Positions 1-8,125 of a stretch of 64,000 nt of DNA are shown piece by piece (position 1 is the first letter of the stretch; each line of letters begins with the position of its first letter). This DNA is from Bacteroidales bacterium. GTDB lineage: Bacteria; Bacteroidota; Bacteroidia; Bacteroidales; UBA932. A program made the translations under genes and the position numbers. The notes below the pieces were generated by a model, which saw only the letters and a list, made by a program, of their open reading frames with translations, was not told the DNA's origin and searched no databases. The DNA is taken from contig JAFWSX010000005.1 of assembly GCA_017519185.1 (NCBI GenBank), positions 40,399 to 104,398 of the forward strand, in the 5' to 3' direction.

Positions 1-580
1 GTTCCACTTGACGGTCATAGACCTTGTCCACCGGGTATGAATCCATTATCCACTGGACATACTGCATGCTGTTGGTGTGTCCGTTATAATCGATGTCGCT
101 GTAGACGACCTTGTGCCGGTAGATGTCCGTACCTTCAGCCTGCGGGAGCTTGCCCGGCAGTTCGGCCGAAACTTTCTCGCCTGTGGCGAAATCCGATATG
201 TTGGTGTCCCGTATCACGTTCACAGGACGGCGGGTCTTCAAGTCTATTATCGCCCATTCGGTTGATGCGGTGCAAAGGATCTCTCCCCCCTCGTCGCGCA
301 TTATGAAGTTCCTGGTAGTCAGTAGACGGTTCACTCCTTCCACCCAGGTCTCGATGGTAATCTTGTCCTGCTCGACTGGCAGTCGCTTTATGTCAGCCGC
401 AAACTTGAGCAGCACCCAGGAAATACCCTCGCCGTCTATCAGGTTGAGGGTTCCGAAGCCGTGCAGGTCGGCATCCTTCCCAGATGCAGTAAGAAACGCA
501 CGCTGCAACGCCACAAGTCTGAAATGCATTTTTCCGTCCACGTCGTGGGCGGGTATGATATAATCGTATTTGTTTCCCAT
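1..580 (-). CDS. Acyl-ACP thioesterase (FatA/FatB-like), 3' end cut by window edge
   Basis: The first 193 residues are visible; the stop lies beyond position 1. Translation from the ATG at 578-580 gives a hot-dog fold thioesterase. A first hot-dog half has a WVLLKF / TIETWVEG core, and the second half carries the motif DIDYNGHTNSMQYVQW, where the Asn and His match the catalytic NxH of plant-type FatA/FatB enzymes. This family hydrolyses fatty acyl-ACP in the cytoplasm to release free fatty acids. The start follows a -7-like box (TACCTTTA, minus strand, 601-608) and is divergent from the nitroreductase gene. The family assignment is firm; the chain-length preference cannot be read. Confidence 0.85.
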   Translation of the reverse strand, partial: MGNKYDYIIPAHDVDGKMHFRLVALQRAFLTASGKDADLHGFGTLNLIDGEGISWVLLKFAADIKRLPVEQDKITIETWVEGVNRLLTTRNFIMRDEGGEILCTASTEWAIIDLKTRRPVNVIRDTNISDFATGEKVSAELPGKLPQAEGTDIYRHKVVYSDIDYNGHTNSMQYVQWIMDSYPVDKVYDRQVE

Positions 581-654
581 TTCAATATTCTTTGCAGTGG
601 TAAAGGTAGCGAGATTTGGGATTAATTAGTAATTTGGCGGAAAATAACTCATCC

Positions 655-1296
655 ATGAAAAGTACCTTTTTCGCTATTGCATTAGCAACCGCACTCCTGG
701 TCTCAGCCGGATGCGTAAACGTAACCACAGTTAATACAGAATCAGATATGGGAAATCCTGTCATTGAAAACATAATGGCACGCCGTTCCGTGCGTCACTA
801 CACCGACCAGGCAGTGCCCCGCGAACTGCTCCAGCAGATCGCAGAGTGCGGCGTCAACGCCCCCAATGCAATGAACAGCCAGGACTGGGAGGTCCGTATC
901 ATCGACAACCCCGAATACTTTGACGGAGTTACCGAAATAATGAGGAAGACAATGCCCGGAATGGTAGGCGACGATGACCCGAAATTCCGCAACGGATTGC
1001 GCAACGCCACGGCTGTCATTGCAGTAGCGTGCCCGGACGACGAGAATGGTACGGCGTTGATAAACGTAGGTCTTCTGGCCGAGAACGTATGCCTGTCAGC
1101 ACAGTCACTTGGACTGGGCTCCGTAATAATGGCAGGTCCGGTCCGCGGCCTCGACACGCCGGAGGGCAAACCTCTGATAGACAAATTGAACCTGAGCGAA
1201 GGCTACAAACTCCGCCTCTTCATCGGACTCGGCTATCCCGATGAGTCTCCCGCCGCAAGGCCCAGGGACCTCGGCAAGATCCAGTTCGTGGACTAG
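655..1296 (+). CDS. Nitroreductase-family protein with lipoprotein signal
   Basis: This 213-residue protein belongs to the FMN-dependent nitroreductase family: ARRSVRHY (residues 42-49, phosphate/FMN contact), APNAMNSQDW (69-78) and the C-terminal GLGYPDESP (191-199). The start at 655 is preferred because it opens with a signal peptide ending in a lipobox (LVSAGC, Cys20). An upstream TTG at 616 would bury that signal. Most family members are cytosolic, so a predicted lipid anchor on the outer face of the inner membrane or in the periplasm is unusual. The substrate is unknown; family members reduce nitroaromatics, quinones or flavins. It converges on the flavodoxin-family gene 15 bp downstream. 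Confidence 0.82.
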   Translation: MKSTFFAIALATALLVSAGCVNVTTVNTESDMGNPVIENIMARRSVRHYTDQAVPRELLQQIAECGVNAPNAMNSQDWEVRIIDNPEYFDGVTEIMRKTMPGMVGDDDPKFRNGLRNATAVIAVACPDDENGTALINVGLLAENVCLSAQSLGLGSVIMAGPVRGLDTPEGKPLIDKLNLSEGYKLRLFIGLGYPDESPAARPRDLGKIQFVD

Positions 1297-1311
1297 AAAA
1301 TCTGCTTTTCC

Positions 1312-1926
1312 TTATCTGATGAAATGCATCGGCGCCCAGGGCTCGTCGCTGCCGGGGGCCGGTTTGCCACCGTTGGCTTTGAGCAGGGCGGCCATATTGT
1401 TGGCAAGAGTACGCATAGTCTGCATACCTTCCGTGTCGAGTGCCGCCTGCCCGGGTTCACGCCCGTATGCGATATTCCAGTATTGAGAGGAAACAAGCGG
1501 CATGTTCAGCATCAGGAAAGGCATATTGAGCGTCTGAAAAGCTGCTGTTGCTCCACCACGGCGGCAGATTGCCACTGATGCTGCGGGTTTCCCGCGAAAT
1601 GCGTCACCGTTCGAATAGAACATCCTCTGAAGGACTGCAAGCAACGCCCCGTTAGGCTGTCCATAGTACACAGGAGAGCCGACGACAAGTGCGTCGGCAC
1701 TTTCCATCTTGGCTGAGATTCCGTTGCACACATCGTCGCCGAAGGTGCAAGCTCCCGGATCAAGGCTGCACCGGCCGCAGGCTATGCAGCCACGCACGGG
1801 CTTGTTGCCGATCCATACTATTTCGCTTTCAATGCCGAGCTTCTCAAGCTGCGCGGCTATCTCGGCCAATGCGACCGAGGTGTTGCCCTTCTGATGAGGG
1901 CTTCCGTTGATCATCAATACTTTCAT
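1312..1926 (-). CDS. Flavodoxin-fold NAD(P)H-dependent reductase with cysteine cluster
   Basis: The 204-residue protein has the FMN phosphate loop GSPHQKGNT (8-16) and the GSPVYYGQPNG flavin-binding loop (83-93) typical of NADPH-dependent FMN reductases and flavodoxin-like quinone reductases. Cys47, Cys50, Cys53 and Cys60 form a compact C-x2-C-x2-C-x6-C pattern, as in archaeal iron-sulfur flavoproteins that hold a [4Fe-4S] cluster. It is probably a cytoplasmic two-electron reductase; the electron partner is unknown. It lies 3 bp downstream of the small secreted protein gene on the same strand, so the two may be co-transcribed. Confidence 0.78.
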   Translation of the reverse strand: MKVLMINGSPHQKGNTSVALAEIAAQLEKLGIESEIVWIGNKPVRGCIACGRCSLDPGACTFGDDVCNGISAKMESADALVVGSPVYYGQPNGALLAVLQRMFYSNGDAFRGKPAASVAICRRGGATAAFQTLNMPFLMLNMPLVSSQYWNIAYGREPGQAALDTEGMQTMRTLANNMAALLKANGGKPAPGSDEPWAPMHFIR

Positions 1927-1929
1927 ATC

Positions 1930-2481
1930 TTACCAGTCGGGGTGCAGTGTCTTGTTTATCTTCAGGGTGGCAATCAGAGATTTTATGGCGCTCCTTGTCA
2001 TCTCGGTCTCCGCCGTGCGGTTCCGGCTCTCAAACACGAATTTGAGACGTTTGCCGAAGAGTCTCTTCATAACGATGCAGGTCGCCGTGGAATAATCGCC
2101 CAGACGCTCGGCGCCCGCCGACCTGCGGCATTCGAACTCCGCAATGGTTCCAGGAGCCTCGTCCAGCAGATCCAGCAGACCGTTGAGAAAAGCCATAGCT
2201 TCATCTGAGTCAGCGCCGAGGCAAAGGCAGGTCTCATCCAGGTGGTCAATGGTCAAATCTGTGATATCGTCGCGGAAGATGCCAAGGACATTGAGCCTGT
2301 ATGCGACGCTCATATAGTAGGCAACGGAGCCGTCGTCATCCTTGTATTTGAAGACTGTGAACTGAGACTGTTCGTCCTCCTCTATCTCGGCCACCTCGAA
2401 GCGCATCCCTGCAGGGAGGTTCTGCGCGAATGAGCAGACTGCCATCAAAGAAAAAGCAAGCGAAAACAATAATTTTTTCAT
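1930..2481 (-). CDS. Small secreted protein of unknown function
   Basis: I do not recognise a family. The ATG at 2479-2481 gives 183 residues beginning with a clear signal peptide (MKKLLFSLAFSLMAVCSFAQ, cut near residue 20), so the longer upstream start was rejected. The mature part is about 160 residues, acidic near its N-terminus, with no repeats or catalytic motif I can name. It has a KLLF...AQNLPAG leader as seen in many exported Bacteroidales proteins. It ends 3 bp before the flavodoxin-family gene and begins 35 bp after the antiporter gene, all on the minus strand. Confidence 0.6.
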   Translation of the reverse strand: MKKLLFSLAFSLMAVCSFAQNLPAGMRFEVAEIEEDEQSQFTVFKYKDDDGSVAYYMSVAYRLNVLGIFRDDITDLTIDHLDETCLCLGADSDEAMAFLNGLLDLLDEAPGTIAEFECRRSAGAERLGDYSTATCIVMKRLFGKRLKFVFESRNRTAETEMTRSAIKSLIATLKINKTLHPDW

Positions 2482-2516
2482 ATCGTATGACTGTTGTTTC
2501 TCCAAATATACTTATT

Positions 2517-3962
2517 TCACTCGGAAACCTTCCTAATTTTCCAGCCTATCAAAGCCACGATGAACGACATCAGCGGCGATATGATGTTGAAGAAACAGAA
2601 AGGCGCATAGGCGATGGTCGAGACGGAAAGTATCGTGGCCTGTGTCATACCGCAGCTGGACCAGGGAACGAGCGGGGAGGTGACGGTGGCAGAGTCCTCA
2701 ACACTGCGGCTCAGCAGCCGCATCTCGTAGCCCTGCTTCTCGAACGAGTCTCGGTATAGGTTCGATGTCAGTATTATGGAAAGATACTGGTCGGAAACGA
2801 TTCCGTTGAGGGCTGTTCCGGTCAGCACGGTGGAGCCCACGAGACCTGCCCTGGTGCGGGTGAGGGGTGCGAGCAGGCGCGACAGGTCAGCGAGCATACC
2901 GCTGGAGCGCATACATCCTCCGAAGAACATCGCGCAGATGATCAGAAACACCGTGTTTAGCATTCCTGTCATTCCGCGGCTAGTCACAAGCTGGTTGATT
3001 TCAGGGTTGCCCGTGTCGAGCGTCACCGTGTCGTAGATCATCCGGACGGTGCCGGCAAAGTAGGTCTTCCAGCCCGAACCGGCTGCCATACTTTCACCGA
3101 TGCTGCGGACCACCTCCGGCTGGAAGATGAGGGCCGCAACGGTTGCCACAAGCGCCGAAAGCGCCAGTGTCATTATGGCCGGTTTCTTCTTCAGGATAAG
3201 CCACAGGGTGATGGCCGGAACGATGAGCAGCCAGGGGGTTATGTGGAACTGCGACGCAAGGATTTCGGAATATGCGTCCATCTGGACCTCAGGGACGCCG
3301 TGGTGGGTAAATCCGAGGATTGTGAAGATGATGAGCGTTATGACAATCGAGGGAACCGTCGTCAGGTACATATAGTGGATGTGGTCGAACAGCCCTACAT
3401 TGTTGATGGAAGAGGCCATCACGGTAGTGTCCGACAGCGGGGAAATCTTGTCTCCGAAATATGCTCCGGATATGATGGCTCCGGCCGTCAGGGCGTCAGA
3501 AAAGCCTTCTGCGTGACCGATGCCGATAAGGGCGACACCGACAGTGGCGATCGTGGTCCAGGAAGAACCAGTGATTATGGAAACGACCGCACACAGCACA
3601 CAGGCGGTGAGCAGGAACACTTTCGGGCTGATTATCCTGATGCCGTAGCATATGAAAGTCGGGACCACACCGCTCATGGTCCAGGTGCCGGAAATGGCTC
3701 CGATAAGGAAAAGGATAAGAATCGCCGGGGTGACTTCGCTCACGTTGGAGACGATGTCTCTTTCAAAGTCCTTCCAAGGCTGTCTATAGAGCCACATTGA
3801 GAGCCAGATACAGACTCCGGCAGCCACTAGCAGCGCAACCTGCGAAGCTCCCAGGATCGAATCCGCACCGAAGATGGCGATGTCCAGCGCAAGGATTGCC
3901 ATCAGCACCAGCAGTGGCACGAGCGCTATCAGAATTCTGCGGGATGGTGAAATGCTCTTCAT
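2517..3962 (-). CDS. nhaC: NhaC-family Na+/H+ antiporter
   Basis: The 481-residue polytopic membrane protein matches the NhaC antiporter family: about a dozen hydrophobic segments and the signature GDKISPLSDTT (170-180), followed by a conserved HIHYMYLTTVPS segment. It would exchange cytoplasmic Na+ for H+ across the inner membrane; some relatives carry malate/lactate with H+ or Na+, so substrate is inferred from family only. I chose the ATG at 3960-3962 because the upstream in-frame start would overlap the divergent cobC-like gene's promoter. A -7-like box TATCTTTA (minus, 3971-3978) sits 8 bp upstream of this start. Confidence 0.85.
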   Translation of the reverse strand: MKSISPSRRILIALVPLLVLMAILALDIAIFGADSILGASQVALLVAAGVCIWLSMWLYRQPWKDFERDIVSNVSEVTPAILILFLIGAISGTWTMSGVVPTFICYGIRIISPKVFLLTACVLCAVVSIITGSSWTTIATVGVALIGIGHAEGFSDALTAGAIISGAYFGDKISPLSDTTVMASSINNVGLFDHIHYMYLTTVPSIVITLIIFTILGFTHHGVPEVQMDAYSEILASQFHITPWLLIVPAITLWLILKKKPAIMTLALSALVATVAALIFQPEVVRSIGESMAAGSGWKTYFAGTVRMIYDTVTLDTGNPEINQLVTSRGMTGMLNTVFLIICAMFFGGCMRSSGMLADLSRLLAPLTRTRAGLVGSTVLTGTALNGIVSDQYLSIILTSNLYRDSFEKQGYEMRLLSRSVEDSATVTSPLVPWSSCGMTQATILSVSTIAYAPFCFFNIISPLMSFIVALIGWKIRKVSE

Positions 3963-3998
3963 AAGTTCCGTAAAGATAGCGAAGAAACTTAAAATGTT

Positions 3999-4006
3999 TA
4001 TTTTTG
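3999..4006 (+). promoter_or_regulatory. Bacteroidetes -7 box for the cobC-like gene
   Basis: TATTTTTG matches TAnnTTTG and ends 9 bp before the ATG at 4016, so the predicted leader is only a few nucleotides. No convincing TTTG -33 element is visible, which lowers confidence. Confidence 0.45.
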
Positions 4007-4015
4007 CCTGTAACA

Positions 4016-4546
4016 ATGGAAATCATTCTCATCAGACATACTTCCGTCGACGTGCCGCAGGGAACCTGCTACGGCCAGACCGACGTACCGCTGAAAGGCA
4101 GTTTCGAGGAGGAAGCTGCCGTGACGAAAGCGGAACTGGAATCCTTCGGACCCGTGGACTATGCGTATACCAGTCCTCTGTCCCGCTGCACGCGGCTGGC
4201 GGAATTCTGCGGCTATAAAGACGCTGAGAGAGACAGGCGCATCCTCGAGATCAACTTCGGCGAGTGGGAGATGAAGCTGTTCGACGAGATCGACGACCCG
4301 CATCTTCAGGAATGGTATGCCGACCACATCCACGTGCCCGTGACCGGAGGCGAATCATTTATGATGCAATATCAGAGAGTCAGCGAGTTCCTGGAAGAAC
4401 TTCGTCATAAACCCTGGCAGCGGGTGGCTGTCTTCGCCCACGGAGGAGTGCTCGTGTCTGCCCTTATATTTGCCGGCCACGTAAAGCCCGAGGACGCGTT
4501 CGCATCGCTTCCGCCATACGGAGGAGTCATAAAAATCGAGCTATAA
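4016..4546 (+). CDS. cobC: Alpha-ribazole phosphatase, histidine phosphatase family
   Basis: The 176-residue protein has the histidine phosphatase catalytic core: RH at 7-8 (phospho-acceptor His8), SPLSRC around Arg57, the GESF segment at 112-115 and the second catalytic His142 in AHGG. Together with GTCYGQTDVPL after the first motif, typical of CobC, it indicates removal of the 5' phosphate from alpha-ribazole phosphate or adenosylcobalamin phosphate in the last steps of B12 assembly. The start at 4016 removes four extra residues before MEIILIRH. It converges on cbiJ-cbiD with a 6-bp overlap (4541-4546), so the two stop codons lie side by side. The B12 neighbourhood supports CobC over a general phosphoglycerate mutase. 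Confidence 0.85.
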   Translation: MEIILIRHTSVDVPQGTCYGQTDVPLKGSFEEEAAVTKAELESFGPVDYAYTSPLSRCTRLAEFCGYKDAERDRRILEINFGEWEMKLFDEIDDPHLQEWYADHIHVPVTGGESFMMQYQRVSEFLEELRHKPWQRVAVFAHGGVLVSALIFAGHVKPEDAFASLPPYGGVIKIEL

Positions 4547-6328
4547 GGCTTCGCCGTTCTCCTTGAGAAGTAGTATTGTCAGATTCCCCTCGCATTCCTG
4601 AGCCGGGTATACGGTTGCACAAACTGCCTCGCAGCGTTTTAGTATGGCAGTGAAGAACACTTCTGCATCTTCGGCCGGCAGCCCGTCCCAGAGTTCGCGG
4701 GCAAGAGTCAGGGTGTCTATAGCTTCGGCCGTAGCCAGAGAGCAGCCAGCTTCTGCGGCGACTTCCTTGAGGAAAGTGCGGTTCATCACCACGCTCTTGC
4801 TGTGAGTGTCGAGATGGCCTTCAGCAAGTTTCACGGCTTTGCCAAGCATTATTCCCATCACCACCTTCCCTACTTTCAGTTCGGCGGCTATCTTTAGGGT
4901 TTCCCCGATGGCGTTGCCATAGTGCACGAAAGCCTGCGGAGGCAGCTCAGGATAGCGGGCCTTTAGAAATGCCTCGCTCTTGGCCCCTGAGTTTATTACG
5001 AGCATCGGCGAGCCGACGGCAATGGCAACTTCTATCTCACGCCTGATGGATTCCACGAAGGCCTCATTGGAGAACGGACGTACTATTCCGGAAGTGCCTA
5101 TGATTGAAATGCCGTCCACCACACCAAGCTTGGGATTGAAGGTGCGTTTCGCAAGTTCACGGCCGCCCGTCACCGAAATCGTGACGTCCAGACCGCCTTT
5201 GTAGAGCGAAGAAAGTTCTTGTTCCATCATCTGCCGGGGCACCCTGTTTATGGCAGGCCCGCCTATCGGCAAACCGAGCCCAGGAAGCGTCACGCGCCCT
5301 ACTCCTTCTCCCTGAAGGAAATGGATACCGGGTTCTTCGCTGAAAGCCACGGTGGCTGCCACCTCACAGCCGTTCGTTACGTCCGGGTCATCACCGGCAT
5401 CTTTGATGACTGTAGCGGAGGCCGGATCTGACACGATGGAAACAATTGGAAGCGAAAGGCGCTCGCCGTCGGGGAAACCTATTCCCACGGAATCTCCGAC
5501 TTCACGCCCCAGAAGTGCAAGCAACGCTGCTTTCGCTGCTGCAGTTGCACAGGCACCTGTGGTGAATCCGCTTCGAAGCGGGAAAAATCCCGGTACGAGC
5601 CGTTCTATGGCCTTGCGCAGACCGTGCTCGCCAGTGACGGTTTCAAAGCTTGCGGGCAGAGCAGGCCTCCGCACTGCATACACCGGAATGCCAGCTGCGC
5701 GCGCAGCAGCCACTTTTTCAGAGAATCCTCCAGACTCTCCGCTCTCCTTGGTGAGAATAGCCTGAGGTCTCAGGCGTGCTATAAGTTCAGCCTCGCCATC
5801 TTCTTCGTAGTATACAAGCCTCTCCTGCGGAAAACCTTCGCGGACAGCCTTCTGCAGCGACTCGTCGCGGCGCAGGATGCGGAACCAGCAGTCGTGCTTG
5901 TCCCAATACGGTTTCAAGCGGCCGATGGTCTGAACTCCGGTTAGGGCCAGAAGCCGTCCTACACCGTCGTTTACGAGTTGAGACACTGCATCGTCATAAC
6001 TGTCACACCAGCGGATGTCCGGATCTTCGGCTGGATAGCTTCGCTCCACCCTTACCACAGGTATGTCCAGGGACTCGGCTACAGCCGCCACCGTCCGGTG
6101 AAGTTCTGTGGCAAAAGGGTGAGCGGCATCGACCAGCAGCCGGATGCCGTGCTCCACGCAGAAAGCAGCCATCGCAGCCTCGTCCATCGCCCCGCTTATG
6201 TGCGTACCGTTCCGGCACTCGACCTGCTGAAGGTCGCCGCGCGTAGAGTACCAGTACGGCGAACCTGCCGCATCGGCCACCCTGACCGCCAACCTTCCTT
6301 CTGTCGTTCCGCCGAGTATCAGAATCAT
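4541..6328 (-). CDS. cbiJ-cbiD: Fused precorrin-6A reductase / cobalt-precorrin-5B C1-methyltransferase
   Basis: This 595-residue cytoplasmic protein joins two corrin-ring enzymes. Residues 1 to about 245 are CbiJ/CobK: LGGTTEGR (5-12) for NAD(P)H and VDAAHPFA (66-73), reducing cobalt-precorrin-6A. From about residue 250 to the end is CbiD: RSGFTTGACATAAAKAA (252-268), which methylates C1 of cobalt-precorrin-5B using S-adenosylmethionine. CbiD marks the anaerobic, early-cobalt route. It is the last gene of the minus-strand cbi operon, starting 3 bp after cbiG-cbiF ends. The order reductase then methyltransferase is opposite to the order of the reactions. Both halves look complete. Confidence 0.93.
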   Translation of the reverse strand: MILILGGTTEGRLAVRVADAAGSPYWYSTRGDLQQVECRNGTHISGAMDEAAMAAFCVEHGIRLLVDAAHPFATELHRTVAAVAESLDIPVVRVERSYPAEDPDIRWCDSYDDAVSQLVNDGVGRLLALTGVQTIGRLKPYWDKHDCWFRILRRDESLQKAVREGFPQERLVYYEEDGEAELIARLRPQAILTKESGESGGFSEKVAAARAAGIPVYAVRRPALPASFETVTGEHGLRKAIERLVPGFFPLRSGFTTGACATAAAKAALLALLGREVGDSVGIGFPDGERLSLPIVSIVSDPASATVIKDAGDDPDVTNGCEVAATVAFSEEPGIHFLQGEGVGRVTLPGLGLPIGGPAINRVPRQMMEQELSSLYKGGLDVTISVTGGRELAKRTFNPKLGVVDGISIIGTSGIVRPFSNEAFVESIRREIEVAIAVGSPMLVINSGAKSEAFLKARYPELPPQAFVHYGNAIGETLKIAAELKVGKVVMGIMLGKAVKLAEGHLDTHSKSVVMNRTFLKEVAAEAGCSLATAEAIDTLTLARELWDGLPAEDAEVFFTAILKRCEAVCATVYPAQECEGNLTILLLKENGEAL

Positions 6329-6331
6329 CGC

Positions 6332-8125
6332 TTAGTTCCTGAACAGATGCTTGAATTCGTGCGCATAGAGACATGACAGTCCCTTGCGGTTGTCTATTGC
6401 ATCTCCAACCACCAGAAGGGTGGTAAGAGTTAGATTGTTGTCGCGCACTATCTTCGCCAGATCCTTGAGCTGGCCGCGGTAGATGCGTTCTTCCTTCCAG
6501 GTCAGTTTGTAGCAGGCCGCCACCGGAGTCTCGGGAGGATAGGCCTGCAGCAGTTCGGCCTGAACCTCTTCTGCTATCGCCGCACTGAGATAGATGCACA
6601 TAGTGCTCTGCGACTGTGCCAGCTTGTGGAGCTGCTCTTTCTCGGGCATCGGCGTGCGGCCCTCGCCTCGCGTCAGTATTATGGTCTGGACCTTCTCAGG
6701 GATGGTAAACTGGGAACGGAGTGCCGCTGCTGCAGCCTGGAAAGCTGAGATACCCGGAGTGATGTGGTATCGCATACCGTAACGGTCGAAGAAGGCCATC
6801 TGCTCCTGGATGGCGCCATAGATACAAGGATCACCGGTATGGAGACGGACCACGAGTTGCCCGCGGTCATAAAATTCTTTCATCAGCGCAAACTGCTCTT
6901 CGAGGTCCATCGACGCAGAACTGCGAACTGTGCAGCCGGGCTTGGCATAGTGAGTAAGTTCCACGGGCACCAGGCTGCCGGCATAGAGTATAAGGTCGGC
7001 CTGCTCAAGGAAACGTTTGCCACGCACGGAAACAAGTTCCGGATCACCGGGGCCTGCGCCGACTATTTCGATGTGGCCGAGACGGAGCGATGCGGCATCC
7101 TGAGCAACTGCGAATGTAAAGTCATTGCCTTCAGTCAATCTGCCCTTTTGCTTCTCTATCAGCAAGGGGCCTCCACCCGCACTCTGCAGTGCTGCGGCTT
7201 CCGCCACTCCTGCGCTGCCTGTTGCAGTCAGAGCTTTTTCTGACGGGTTGGGAACATCTATGGCTGCCAGAGTGTCGGCAGCATATATTTCAGTACGGAC
7301 ACCAGGCCATCTGTTCTGCAATGCCTGCAGCAGAGGTTCGTCTTTCTTCAGTTCTATGGTGCCTATACTTGCGACCGAGAGGGGCGAAAGACCAGCCTGC
7401 CGTATCTGGACATCGATGTACTCGGGAATTCCTTCAGGGGCGCACTGCCTGCGGCAGCCAAAGCCAAGATGCAGCACTGCCGGACGGAAATAAAGGACGG
7501 GCGTGCTGCCGGGGAATTCCGGCAGACGCGGAGTCACCGCTATGACCAGCCCGAATTTGCCGGCAGGGATATCATCGGGATTGAAAAACAGCTGCACGTG
7601 CTCCGGCTTGGTGCGCTCGAGGAAGGCAGTTCCTGCATCGCGCACTTCCAGCAGCAGGGCCGTCGGGCGCTTCTCCACGAAGGCAAACACCGCACGGTTC
7701 ATCTGAGCAGGTGTCGCTTCAGTACGCCATCCGAACTGCCCGGCAATGGTGTCGAGGGCCCAGAGACCTTCATTGTCGCTCTGAGTCGTGACCACCGCTT
7801 CTCCTCCTATGGCCTCAGCTATGCTGCGTGCCAGGTCATTGGCTCCGCCCACGTGGCCAGACACAACTGGGATCACGAATTTGCCGGTGCTGTCGAGACA
7901 TACTACCGCCGGGTCGCTGTACTTGTCCTTGAGGAGCGGAGCGATGGTACGGACACAGATGCCCAGGGCGCCTATGAACACCACTGCGTCCAGACTGTCC
8001 CAATGTCCTTCGATGGCGTGGCGCCTGCATATTTCAACAGTTGCATCAGTTTCCAGAACGCCTTGCAGCGTTCTGGCCAGTGGCAAAGCCGATTCGGAAA
8101 CGTATATGATCGCTATGTTTTTCAT
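6332..8125 (-). CDS. cbiG-cbiF: Fused cobalt-precorrin-5A hydrolase / cobalt-precorrin-4 C11-methyltransferase
   Basis: The 597 residues contain CbiG (1 to about 345) and CbiF/CobM (about 350-597). CbiG shows VSGHVGGAN (88-96) and the C-terminal-domain motif LGFGCRRQC (220-228); it opens the delta-lactone of cobalt-precorrin-5A with loss of a two-carbon fragment. CbiF shows the tetrapyrrole methylase N-terminal motif VGAGPGDPELVSVRGKR (355-371) and VVRLHTGDPCIYGA (425-438), methylating C11. A Gly/Ala-rich linker around residues 300-340 joins them. The enzymes act consecutively (CbiF then CbiG), which fits substrate handover. Its start overlaps the cbiE-cbiT stop by 4 bp, indicating translational coupling. 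Confidence 0.93.
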   Translation of the reverse strand: MKNIAIIYVSESALPLARTLQGVLETDATVEICRRHAIEGHWDSLDAVVFIGALGICVRTIAPLLKDKYSDPAVVCLDSTGKFVIPVVSGHVGGANDLARSIAEAIGGEAVVTTQSDNEGLWALDTIAGQFGWRTEATPAQMNRAVFAFVEKRPTALLLEVRDAGTAFLERTKPEHVQLFFNPDDIPAGKFGLVIAVTPRLPEFPGSTPVLYFRPAVLHLGFGCRRQCAPEGIPEYIDVQIRQAGLSPLSVASIGTIELKKDEPLLQALQNRWPGVRTEIYAADTLAAIDVPNPSEKALTATGSAGVAEAAALQSAGGGPLLIEKQKGRLTEGNDFTFAVAQDAASLRLGHIEIVGAGPGDPELVSVRGKRFLEQADLILYAGSLVPVELTHYAKPGCTVRSSASMDLEEQFALMKEFYDRGQLVVRLHTGDPCIYGAIQEQMAFFDRYGMRYHITPGISAFQAAAAALRSQFTIPEKVQTIILTRGEGRTPMPEKEQLHKLAQSQSTMCIYLSAAIAEEVQAELLQAYPPETPVAACYKLTWKEERIYRGQLKDLAKIVRDNNLTLTTLLVVGDAIDNRKGLSCLYAHEFKHLFRN

